NCBI RefSeq assembly: GCF_009834565.1
Contig: NZ_CP019428.1
Location: 2,294,001 to 2,358,000 of the forward strand
DNA: 64,000 nt
Reading direction: 5' to 3'
DNA from: Pseudomonas sp. R76
Lineage (GTDB): Bacteria; Pseudomonadota; Gammaproteobacteria; Pseudomonadales; Pseudomonadaceae
The notes beneath the pieces were generated by a model. That model did no database searches. It saw nothing but the letters and a program-made list of their open reading frames with translations, and was not told the origin of the DNA. This document shows, one piece after another, positions 56,254-63,744 of this stretch (its first letter is position 1; each line of letters begins with the position of its first letter). Position numbers and translations under genes: made by a program.

Positions 56254-56263
56254 GGCGAACTCC

Positions 56264-56362
56264 CTAGAACTTTTCGGCGCGAATGAGGGCGTAGCCCAAG
56301 TAAGCGAACAGCCCCACGGCACATACGCCGCTGGCAACATAGATGAAGGTCAGTGTGAGCAC
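56264..56362 (-). CDS. kdpF: KdpF small subunit
   Basis: 32 residues from GTG 56362, preceded by GGGGAG with seven-base spacing. One membrane helix ending in LGYALIRAEKF, which matches the E. coli KdpF end (Y-A-L-I-x-A-E-x-F). KdpF lies in the membrane against KdpA and stabilises the complex. Confidence 0.88.
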   Translation of the reverse strand: MLTLTFIYVASGVCAVGLFAYLGYALIRAEKF

Positions 56363-56551
56363 GGTGTAACTCCCCTTTTGGAATAAGCCGGGGAGGTTAT
56401 GTGTTCGGGTATCAAGCTTGGGCACTGATTACGGGCCGCGGTATTAAGACGGTATATAGATGAGATTTTGCTGGGCGAACGAAAACAAGGGACAGCCCGC
56501 TGCCGGGGTATCCCTTGAAAAACTGGGGTTCTGCTGATTTCGGTGATCAGC

Positions 56552-56668
56552 TTATTTGGCTTTCTTTTTCTTTTCGCCGCGGGTGGCAAGGTGCTCGAAG
56601 CAAAACGCGGCGGTGCCGAAGAGCGCAATCATTGACAGGACGACCATGCCTAAAGTTGAACTTTCCAC
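56552..56668 (-). CDS. 38-residue putative membrane protein upstream of kdpF
   Basis: GTG 56668 with AGGA eight bases upstream opens a frame with one helix (LGMVVLSMIALFGTAAFCF) and a strongly basic tail GEKKKKAK. It points into the kdp operon, 189 bp before kdpF. A weak hairpin (GCTGAT / ATCAGC) follows its stop. It could be a leader peptide or an additional small membrane protein; not recognised. Confidence 0.5.
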   Translation of the reverse strand: MESSTLGMVVLSMIALFGTAAFCFEHLATRGEKKKKAK

Positions 56669-57083
56669 GATGAATTCCTACGGGTGTTGGGGGTAGGAAG
56701 TGACGGTAAAGTGTGTAGGGGGAGTGGCTCAATAGGGGCGACGTAATCGTTATGGGGAACCCCGGATTTATACGGATTCTTTACGGATAAGGGGCTCCGC
56801 GATGAAGGTTTGGCGTGATTGGGCGGTATCACCCGGCAGGCAATGGGGTTGTTGGCCAGGACCGTGGGTTCAAACGCAACGATCAAATAAAGGCGCGAAC
56901 TGGGTGATATAGGATTTTGCCTATTTGATATTGGCTGTTGGCTATTTTTGTTGTGGTTTTCTATTTGATAGGGAGTGAGAAATATCTGCTAAATGTTGGC
57001 TGTCTTGTGTTTCTGTTTTGGGGTGCATAGTCTGGGTGTGTTGTTATCTTATCGGTTGTGATCAATGGCTGAAGGTGATTGAT
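56669..57083. other. AT-rich intergenic region between the kdp leader and the second serralysin-like gene
   Basis: 415 bp with no convincing gene. It should contain the outward promoters of both units. The AT-rich half from 56890 includes the 12-bp motif at 56979. A minus-strand frame at 56650-56886 lacks a ribosome-binding site and family character. Confidence 0.6.
56979..56990 (+). promoter_or_regulatory. Motif shared upstream of both serralysin-like genes, site 2
   Basis: GAAATATCTGCT, 93 bases before GTG 57084. Same sequence and nearly the same distance as at 46713-46724. A GCATAGT box (57024-57030) could be a downstream -10. Confidence 0.6.
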
Positions 57084-58332
57084 GTGAATGTTAATGCGTC
57101 CTCTAATAGCGTTATTGCTAGTTCCATTCCTGCTTCAAATCCGGTCACGTCGCAGGGTAATGATGTCCTTTCCGCCCAGAACTCTGCGCGCTGGCAAGAT
57201 AAAGACAATGATGGGAAAATTGATATTGAAGTCGATTTCGGTGACGAAGAAGGTGAGCATTTTTCCGGTTCAGGTCTGACAGGCTTCAACGCACATAATG
57301 AGGCGCAGCAGAGAGGACTGTGGTTTCAGATGGGCCTCATGACTAATGATGTAAATGTGAAGTTTCACAGGCAGGGTTCAATAGACAGCCCTGATGGGAA
57401 AATCAAAATCGGGTCCTTTCAGCAAAGCACAACACAAAATAGTGATGTGGTGAGCTACACGCCAACGGATTCAAGTAAGCCTGTCGAGGTTTACTTTAAC
57501 GGGAACGAAGCGCAGAACCCAACGATTTCAACTCCCGACGACTTTAATAAAGGCGGTAACACGCTGACTCGAACGGTGCTATACGCCATGGGTGTAACCC
57601 CTCCCACGCCAGTGGAAGAGGGCGGTACGCATGATTCCCAGGGTTACAGTGCACTCAGCCCTCGGCCAGAAATCGAAACGGGCCAGGATTTTAAGGGGCA
57701 CTCTGTCGCCAGAGCGCAAGTAAAAGACAAGGAAAAGTTGGAGAGTCTCTATACAAACACGAATATTAAAGAGCAGACATTTGAGTTGCATAATTTAGGT
57801 GCTGATGGGTATGGCGCGACGTTTTCTATTTCGAGTGGAGTCAGTGGCCATGAGATCATCGACGCGAGTGAAGATACTCATGATCAAGATATCAATCTGA
57901 AGCCGGGAGCACATTCCAGTGTAAGGGGCTATACAGGTAATGTGTCTATTACTTCCGGGACGGTGGTTGAAGATGTTAAAACAGGATCGGGTAAAAAACG
58001 GGATCTATCCTAACGCTGGGGCGAATACTATCACCTTGGGTACAGGCGCAAATACCGTCGTTTATGAGCAAGAGTCGGATGGCAGTCCAGCACGCCAGGA
58101 TAAAATAATTGGGTTTAAAACGGGGGTGGATAAGCTGGATGTGAGTCATCTTTGGACTTACCCACCTTACATGCGCTTTGAAGTCGAAACAAACGCAGAC
58201 GGGTCCACCTGGGTGAAGGGATGGTCGGGCGCTGATAAAAGTGGGCCGGTTCCTGATAAAGCCCCAGACTTTTTGCTACGTGCTGATGGCGCCCAAAGGA
58301 GCGACCTCATCTTAAATGCCATAGGTATTTAA
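57084..58332 (+). pseudogene. Second serralysin-like gene, frameshifted at an A6 run
   Basis: Start GTG 57084 with AAGGTG upstream. The N-terminal 310 residues parallel the first paralogue: KDNDGKIDIEVDFG, RTVLYAMGVTPP replacing the zinc helix, YSALS...ETGQDFKG. The first frame ends at TAA after GSGKKRDLS. The sequence GGT-AAAAAA-CGG contains six A; with five, the frame would run GSGKNGIYPNAGANTITLG and continue to 58332 through the DKIIGFKTGVDKLDVS strand and the DFLLRADGAQRSDLIL end. One inserted A therefore explains the break. Zinc ligands are absent as in the first copy. AT-rich like its paralogue. Confidence 0.78.
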
Positions 58333-58347
58333 GGTTTATATGAATCC

Positions 58348-58393
58348 TGCAATACCCTGACCTTGACCCGATCAGGGTATTGCAATGTTTTTT
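58348..58393 (+). terminator. Rho-independent terminator after the second serralysin-like gene
   Basis: A 13-bp perfect stem TGCAATACCCTGA / TCAGGGTATTGCA followed by ATG and six T. A dedicated terminator supports a formerly functional transcription unit. Confidence 0.92.
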
Positions 58394-58467
58394 GAGTGAG
58401 CGAACGGCCTACCCTTCTGTAGAAAGGTGGGCTCTTCCACGTCGGACCCTAAACTGCTTCATCCCGA

Positions 58468-59598
58468 TTATAAGTTTCGACTATGCCGATAGTCGCTCAC
58501 CGCCTCATACACCGCCTTGCGCAACCGATTGATCCCCCCAATCGGCCGATGTGCCTCCAACCCGAACCAGGGGTTAAACGACTGGTTATCACAGGCCAGA
58601 TTCAACGCCGGTGTATCGAAATCCTGCGCAGGGATCCGCACCTTGGCCACGGTTTCATACGGCGCATCACTTTCCTTCCATTCAATGCTGGTGTCTTCAA
58701 TCGGCATGAACTTCTGCGGGTTCTGCCGCTGAATCTGCAACACAAAACACGCCGGCACGCGATCAGTCGACAGTTGCTGGTTCAACGCGCTGCGCAGAAA
58801 ATTCGGCAGGTCCTGGTTCTGCTTGGGCAACACATATTCCGGGCAGCTTTGCGGGTCGGGCGTCACACGGAACTTGGCATTCGCCGCGCCGAACTTGTAA
58901 GGCGAAACCGAAAAGTATGTAGTCTGCGTCGGGCTGGCCGGGGCGGGTGCCAGGGTCGCCAGGGCGATAAACAAGTGCCGCACCTGCCAACTGCGCGGGT
59001 CTGCCTTGGGAAAGAACGCGAGGACTTTCTTGCCATCGGCCTGGGCACCGATGTTCTGCGCATATTCCGCCACATCGCTGACAAAAAAGTTCGGATGGCT
59101 GAACATTACGAAGTCTTGTTCCGTGCGTGCCTGCTGGTCCGCCATCAGCTGTTTGCCCGGTACGTCCAGCAGTTTGAGGGCCATGCCTCGCGCATCGCGG
59201 ATGCTGTCGAATTGCGGATAAGCGTTGCCGTTGGACAGGCGCACCAGCGCTTGCCAGGTCTTGCCCGGCTCGGCGAATACGCCTTGGCGCAATGCCGGGT
59301 CGAGGTCCGCCATTACGCTGACTTCGGCCTTCACGCAGCCGTGGGCCTTGGCATGGGCATCACGCAGGTAGCGCGTGCCTTCGCGGTGCTGGTCGACGAT
59401 GCGCACCGCCGTCTGGATGATGCCCTGGCTCATGGCCGCTTCACCGGGCGGGATTTGCTCGTTCGGTGACACCGGGCCGCTGTGTTGCCAAGCGAACCAG
59501 GCGGTAGCGATCAGCCAGCCCAGCAGCCCCAGGCCCACCAGCCACAACAGGGTCTTACCCAGAAACGCGCCGAGGCGCAGCCACAGACGAGCGAGCAT
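58468..59598 (-). CDS. Membrane-anchored catalase-family haem protein
   Basis: 376 residues. One N-terminal membrane helix (about 14-36) then a catalase-like barrel domain: HGCVKAEVSV (position of the distal His region), VRLSNGN, DARGMALKLLDV, DFVMFSHPNFFV and the late NPWFGLEAHRPIGGINRLR segment. It is shorter than true catalases (about 480 residues or more) and resembles catalase-related proteins such as those next to lipoxygenases or peroxidases. ATG 59598 with AAGGA upstream; a start at 59631 would overlap the previous stop by four bases. Second gene of an operon with the di-haem protein. Confidence 0.85.
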   Translation of the reverse strand: MLARLWLRLGAFLGKTLLWLVGLGLLGWLIATAWFAWQHSGPVSPNEQIPPGEAAMSQGIIQTAVRIVDQHREGTRYLRDAHAKAHGCVKAEVSVMADLDPALRQGVFAEPGKTWQALVRLSNGNAYPQFDSIRDARGMALKLLDVPGKQLMADQQARTEQDFVMFSHPNFFVSDVAEYAQNIGAQADGKKVLAFFPKADPRSWQVRHLFIALATLAPAPASPTQTTYFSVSPYKFGAANAKFRVTPDPQSCPEYVLPKQNQDLPNFLRSALNQQLSTDRVPACFVLQIQRQNPQKFMPIEDTSIEWKESDAPYETVAKVRIPAQDFDTPALNLACDNQSFNPWFGLEAHRPIGGINRLRKAVYEAVSDYRHSRNL

Positions 59599-59627
59599 GG
59601 AACGGTCCTTGTATTGCGATCGGATAA

Positions 59628-61439
59628 TCATGGCAATTGTTGCTCCAGCGGGCCGCCCAGCACTTTGAGGTATTCCAGCAGCGCCCAGCGTTCCTGCGGC
59701 AGCAGGCCACGGCCGATCACGCCATTGCCACGCTTGCCGTCACGGAATTCATGGCCGCTGTTGTGGTTGCCGGTGATTGAGGTGTCGAACAGGAAGGCGT
59801 TCTTGAATGCGCCGGTCTCAAAGCCCAGGTGGCGCGGGTCGTAGGCGAACGTGCCTTTATAGAAGGTAGTGCTGCGCTCATCCTGGGGCGAGAGCAGTTG
59901 GTAGATCGTCGGCACCGAGCCGTTATGCAGGAACGGTGGCGTGGCCCATACGCCGGCCAGGGGGCGCGCCTTGTAGGCACGCAGCTCGCGCACGCCGATG
60001 GGCAGGCCGAACCCGTCCAGGCTCGGCCGCTCGGCTGGAGTCACGCCAGCGGTGCGATAGGCGTGGTCTTCGACAAAGGCGGTGACGTAGGCCAGGCCTT
60101 GGGCCACGGACATTTTGTGCAGGTCCAGCGCTGCGGTCGGCGTGGGGTGCAGCTCGACGTTGAGCTTGGCCAGTTCTGCCGGGTCCCATTGCAGGGCGCT
60201 GAGGTCGTAGCGCTGGTCGGCGATGTTGCTGGCGGTGCCGGGGTCGGTGCCGATGTACTCCACAGGCAGCATTTTCAGTTGTTGCACCGGGCGGCCATTG
60301 ACCTGGCTGACGGCGGGCACATGGCAGCCGGCGCAGTTCTCGGCAAACAGCGCGCGGCCTTGGGCGGCGAGGGGTTTGTCGACGGCGCCGAACAGGTCTT
60401 GCGGCCAGGTGGGCGGCTTGAGGCGTTGCAGGGTTTCTTCGATCAGGTTGAGGTCGCGCACGCGCACGCTGGAGGGATAGCGGGCAGCGCCTTGAAGTGG
60501 CTGGCCGGCACTGTCGAAGAAATCCAGCGTCGCGCCGACACCGAGGGCTTCACCGATATTGCGCGCCATGGGTTGCTGGGCCGAACCGTTCCATTGCACC
60601 CAGTCGAAGGTCCAGATATCCCACAGCTGCGGGTAGTCCACCGGCGCATTGGCGACACGGTAGTTGTCCGGCGAGATGGCATCGCCAAAGCTGGCGTTGG
60701 CGATACGGCCGAACGCGTCGGTGCGGCCCGGGCCTTCTTCGGTGGGGTAGAGGCCGCGATGGGTGTCGTTCCAGGCGACCTTGAGGAACTGGTTCAGGGA
60801 TTGTTTGAAGTCCTGACGCAGTTGCTGCTTGTTATGATCGTCATAGTCGTGGCCGAGCACCTTGCGGGCGAAACGGTCGAACTTCCACGGGGTGTAATAG
60901 GTGGCGGCAAGGCTGGCCACCAGCGCCTGGCCGAAACTGCCGCCGCGCAATGTGGGCACGCTGGAGGGCAGCACGTGCTGGGCCGAACCGCCGTCGATGC
61001 GCAGGGCCTGGCCTTTGAAGTGCAGCTCGCCGGTGTGGCAGGCGGCGCAGGTGATGTCCAGGTATTCAACCTGGCTGCCGGCGTTCTGGTGCCGGGCGAA
61101 ACCCACCGGCAGGTTGCCAGGGTTTTGCGCGGTAGGAACCTGCTTGGGATCGACCAGGAAGCCAAAGCGCGCCAAGTACTCGGGCGTGGCGAAACGCTGG
61201 TCTGAAAACGGCAATTCCAGAGCGGTGAACCAGTCGTAATGCAGGCCTTTGACCTGGGTGCCCTGGGGCGTGAAGTAGAAGGTCTGGCGGTCGGCGGCAC
61301 TCCATTGGTCCTGATAGTGGACCTGCTCCACGGGCACGTAGTCCGGCAGCTTGGGGTTGATGGTGTAATAGAGCACGACGGCCAGCAGCAGGCCGAGTGC
61401 GAGCAATATCAGAAGCAAAACACGGGAAAAAGTGCGCAA
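59628..61439 (-). CDS. Membrane-anchored di-haem cytochrome c peroxidase-like protein
   Basis: 603 residues from TTG 61439 (AAGGA eight bases upstream). A signal anchor (residues 7-27) places the rest in the periplasm. Two CxxCH haem c sites: C131-C134-H135 and C369-C372-H373. The C-terminal half contains the RARPLAGVWATPPFLHNGSV-like segment (here KARPLAG...) typical of di-haem peroxidase/RoxA-related proteins. It may use peroxide or O2; neighbouring catalase-like protein suggests a joint role in peroxide or lipid-peroxide handling. Confidence 0.85.
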   Translation of the reverse strand: MRTFSRVLLLILLALGLLLAVVLYYTINPKLPDYVPVEQVHYQDQWSAADRQTFYFTPQGTQVKGLHYDWFTALELPFSDQRFATPEYLARFGFLVDPKQVPTAQNPGNLPVGFARHQNAGSQVEYLDITCAACHTGELHFKGQALRIDGGSAQHVLPSSVPTLRGGSFGQALVASLAATYYTPWKFDRFARKVLGHDYDDHNKQQLRQDFKQSLNQFLKVAWNDTHRGLYPTEEGPGRTDAFGRIANASFGDAISPDNYRVANAPVDYPQLWDIWTFDWVQWNGSAQQPMARNIGEALGVGATLDFFDSAGQPLQGAARYPSSVRVRDLNLIEETLQRLKPPTWPQDLFGAVDKPLAAQGRALFAENCAGCHVPAVSQVNGRPVQQLKMLPVEYIGTDPGTASNIADQRYDLSALQWDPAELAKLNVELHPTPTAALDLHKMSVAQGLAYVTAFVEDHAYRTAGVTPAERPSLDGFGLPIGVRELRAYKARPLAGVWATPPFLHNGSVPTIYQLLSPQDERSTTFYKGTFAYDPRHLGFETGAFKNAFLFDTSITGNHNSGHEFRDGKRGNGVIGRGLLPQERWALLEYLKVLGGPLEQQLP

Positions 61440-61686
61440 GATAACTATCCTTGTCGAGTTGTCGCGTTGTTATGCCACTACGCCATAGGTGCGGCAAGTG
61501 GCCATGATCCTGGTTACAGGCGGTCCCGCGATCCTTCGCGGGCCCCCATCATGAATGAAAATGCTTTTAAACACGTGAACTTATCAGAAGTTTCCTGCTC
61601 ACATGCCGGTAGCCATTGGTCGTGGCCGCCTGATAAGCTCGCGACTTTACTCGAATGCCCTTTTGGCGCACGAACAAGGAAATAGC

Positions 61687-62418
61687 ATGAAACAGCATCG
61701 GTTGGCGGCGGCGGTGGCCCTGGTTAGCCTGGTACTTGCGGGTTGTGATTCGCAGACCAGCGTAGAGCTGAAAACCCCGGCGCAGAAAGCTTCCTACGGT
61801 ATCGGCCTGAACATGGGCAAAAGTCTTGCCCAGGAAGGCATGGATGACCTGGACTCCAAAGCGGTAGCCCAAGGCATCGAAGATGCCGTCGGCAAGAAAG
61901 AACAGAAGCTGAAAGACGACGAACTGGTCGAAGCGTTTGCCGCACTGCAGAAGCGTGCAGAAGAACGCATGACCAAAATGAGTGAAGAGGCGGCAGCCGC
62001 CGGCAAGAAATTCCTCGAAGAAAACGCCAAGAAAGACGGCGTAGTGACGACTGCTTCCGGTCTGCAATACAAGATCGTGAAGAAGGCCGACGGCGCCCAG
62101 CCCAAGCCGACCGACGTGGTGACTGTTCACTACACCGGCAAGCTCACCAACGGCACTACCTTTGACAGCTCCGTGGATCGCGGTAGCCCGATTGACCTGC
62201 CGGTCAGCGGCGTGATCCCAGGTTGGGTCGAAGGCCTGCAACTGATGCACGTTGGCGAGAAGGTCGAGTTGTACATCCCGTCCGACCTGGCCTACGGCGC
62301 TCAGAGCCCGAGCCCGGCGATTCCAGCCAACTCCGTGCTGGTATTCGACCTGGAACTGCTGGCGATCAAGGACCCAGCCAAGGCTGACGCACCTGCTGCT
62401 CCAGCTGCCAAGAAGTAA
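61687..62418 (+). CDS. FKBP-type peptidyl-prolyl isomerase, lipoprotein
   Basis: 243 residues. Lipobox LVLAGC makes it a lipoprotein. The N-terminal dimerisation domain (YGIGLNMGKSLAQEGMDDLD) matches FkpA/Mip-type proteins. The FKBP domain at about 120-230 has VHYTGKLTNGTTFDSS, GVIPGWVEGLQLM and PSDLAYGA. The C-terminal tail is Ala/Lys-rich. A periplasmic folding helper. AAGGA precedes ATG 61687. The 247-bp region upstream holds no gene. Confidence 0.95.
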   Translation: MKQHRLAAAVALVSLVLAGCDSQTSVELKTPAQKASYGIGLNMGKSLAQEGMDDLDSKAVAQGIEDAVGKKEQKLKDDELVEAFAALQKRAEERMTKMSEEAAAAGKKFLEENAKKDGVVTTASGLQYKIVKKADGAQPKPTDVVTVHYTGKLTNGTTFDSSVDRGSPIDLPVSGVIPGWVEGLQLMHVGEKVELYIPSDLAYGAQSPSPAIPANSVLVFDLELLAIKDPAKADAPAAPAAKK

Positions 62419-62434
62419 TCGGCAACTGAACAGA

Positions 62435-62460
62435 CAACGCCCCGTTTAGACGGGGCGTTG
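62435..62460 (+). terminator. Terminator-like hairpin after the FKBP gene
   Basis: Perfect 10-bp stem CAACGCCCCG / CGGGGCGTTG with loop TTTAGA; only a short T-rich tail. Confidence 0.75.
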
Positions 62461-62503
62461 TCGTATCTGACGCCAGCATAAATCAGCTGTGGAGCTTGGC
62501 TCG

Positions 62504-62590
62504 TGTGGGAGCTGGCTTGCCTGCGATGCGGGCACCTCGGTTGAACTGAACCACCGAGGTGCCCGCATCGCAGGCAAGCCAGCTCCCACA
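62504..62590. repeat. REP doublet with long stem
   Basis: Arms TGTGGGAGCTGGCTTGCCTG and complement, continued by GCGATGCGGGCACCTCGGT and its complement, giving nearly 40 paired bases. Confidence 0.93.
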
Positions 62591-62795
62591 GTGAAGGGGG
62601 GCCCTTCAAGGTCGCACAAATCCAAACGAACCCCTGCAACCTGAAACAGTCTGATATAAGACTCGAGCACGGGTAGCCGCACATCAGCGCCAAGTCAATG
62701 AAATCTTGGGTTTTTTTATGTGCGCAAAAAACGCCCGATCTGAGTGTAGGCCTTGTAGTCCGTGGCTTTCAGCCGATAAAACAGGCTCTGTTCAC

Positions 62796-62826
62796 AAGGT
62801 TATCCACAATTTGTGTGGATAACCTT
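62796..62826. promoter_or_regulatory. Perfect inverted pair of DnaA boxes
   Basis: AAGGTTATCCACA-ATTTG-TGTGGATAACCTT. Both arms contain the consensus DnaA box TTATCCACA (62800-62808, and complement 62814-62822). It lies 28 bp before the DUF1232 gene. It could bind DnaA or fold as an RNA hairpin. Confidence 0.7.
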
Positions 62827-62853
62827 TTATGTCGCCTGGAACTGGAGTGACCC

Positions 62854-63309
62854 ATGAAACCACCCTTCAATTTCACCCGATTCCTGCCGATGGCCGCGCG
62901 CCTGCTCGGTCGTGGGCGTCTGCCGACCCTGCTATTTGCGGTCGCCGCCAAAGGCTCAAGCCAGGGCAACCGCCTGGGCAAACTCAAGGATGACCTCAAA
63001 CTGCTCCAGGCCCTGTGCCTGGCCTACTGGCGCGGTGAGTACCGGGCAATCAGCCCCAAGGCGCTGATTTCGGTGGTGGCAGGGCTGATGTACTTCCTGA
63101 GCCCAATTGACGCGATCCCGGACTTTATTCCGGTATTCGGCATGCTCGACGACATTGCCGTGCTGGCATGGGTCATGAAGACCCTGGATGGCGAACTGAG
63201 CGCTTTTCGCGCCTGGCGCGACGCCCAGCGCCCGGAGAAGCTCGCGGTGGTTGAGCGCTTGCCTGCGACGCCTGCGCTGCTGGCCCAGGAAAACCCGCAA
63301 AAAAACTGA
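62854..63309 (+). CDS. DUF1232 (YkvA-like) membrane protein
   Basis: 151 residues. The DUF1232 core is VVAGLMYFLSPIDAIPDFIP followed by VFGMLDDIAVLAWVMKTL, predicted to form two membrane-associated helices. GGAG precedes the ATG by about seven bases. Function of the family is unknown. The inverted DnaA boxes directly upstream raise the possibility of DnaA-linked expression. Confidence 0.88.
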   Translation: MKPPFNFTRFLPMAARLLGRGRLPTLLFAVAAKGSSQGNRLGKLKDDLKLLQALCLAYWRGEYRAISPKALISVVAGLMYFLSPIDAIPDFIPVFGMLDDIAVLAWVMKTLDGELSAFRAWRDAQRPEKLAVVERLPATPALLAQENPQKN

Positions 63310-63343
63310 CGACGCTTATATCCCCCTGCGACCTTTGTGGCTG

Positions 63344-63361
63344 TTAGGATTACACTCCTAA
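63344..63361. promoter_or_regulatory. Dyad, probable operator of the XRE regulator
   Basis: TTAGGA-TTACAC-TCCTAA, 44 bp before the XRE start; a related half-site (ATCCTA) follows at 63390-63395. Position and symmetry fit autorepression. Confidence 0.5.
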
Positions 63362-63405
63362 GGAAAGAGCTTACTTAGTGAGTGTTGTTATCCTACGGGG
63401 CAGTC

Positions 63406-63744
63406 ATGGATATTCAGATAATTTCACGCGATGGCGAACCCGAGTACGCGGTGTTGCCATGGGACCAGTACCAGGCGCTACTAAAAGCAGCCGGTCAGCA
63501 ACAACCAGCGCCAACGCCATCTTCTACTGCTCAGGTCACTCCCGATCAGGCATTGCGCCCGCTCGCGGACCTCAGTGGCCTGCGTGAAGCCAAGGGCCTG
63601 GCCATAGAAACGCTGGCCCGCACAGTGGGCATCAGCCCCTCGTATCTCGGATTGATCGAAAGTGGTGAACGCCAGCCGGATGCCGCCATTCGCCGCAGCC
63701 TGGCCTGGGAATTGGGCGTTGCAGGTTGGAGGGATGAATCTTGA
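63406..63744 (+). CDS. XRE-family regulator (antitoxin-like)
   Basis: 112 residues. A short N-terminal segment (MDIQIISRDGEPEYAVLPWD) is followed by a linker and an HTH_3 domain at about 63-105 (LREAKGLAIETLARTVGISP, SYLGLIESGERQPDAAIRR). ATG 63406 is chosen over the upstream open frame. Its stop overlaps the start of the next gene (TTGA), so the two are coupled, as in HipB- or HigA-type pairs, but the partner is not a recognised toxin in the part visible. Confidence 0.85.
   Translation: MDIQIISRDGEPEYAVLPWDQYQALLKAAGQQQPAPTPSSTAQVTPDQALRPLADLSGLREAKGLAIETLARTVGISPSYLGLIESGERQPDAAIRRSLAWELGVAGWRDES

Noticed and set aside
56650..56886. 78-codon minus-strand frame before the kdp leader
   Set aside because: No ribosome-binding site, Pro/Asn/Ser-rich with no family, and it overlaps the start of the better supported 38-residue ORF.
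57984..57995. Programmed ribosomal frameshifting at the A6 run
   Set aside because: The needed shift is +1, while A-rich slippery heptamers drive -1; no stimulatory stem was seen, and six A is short for polymerase slippage.
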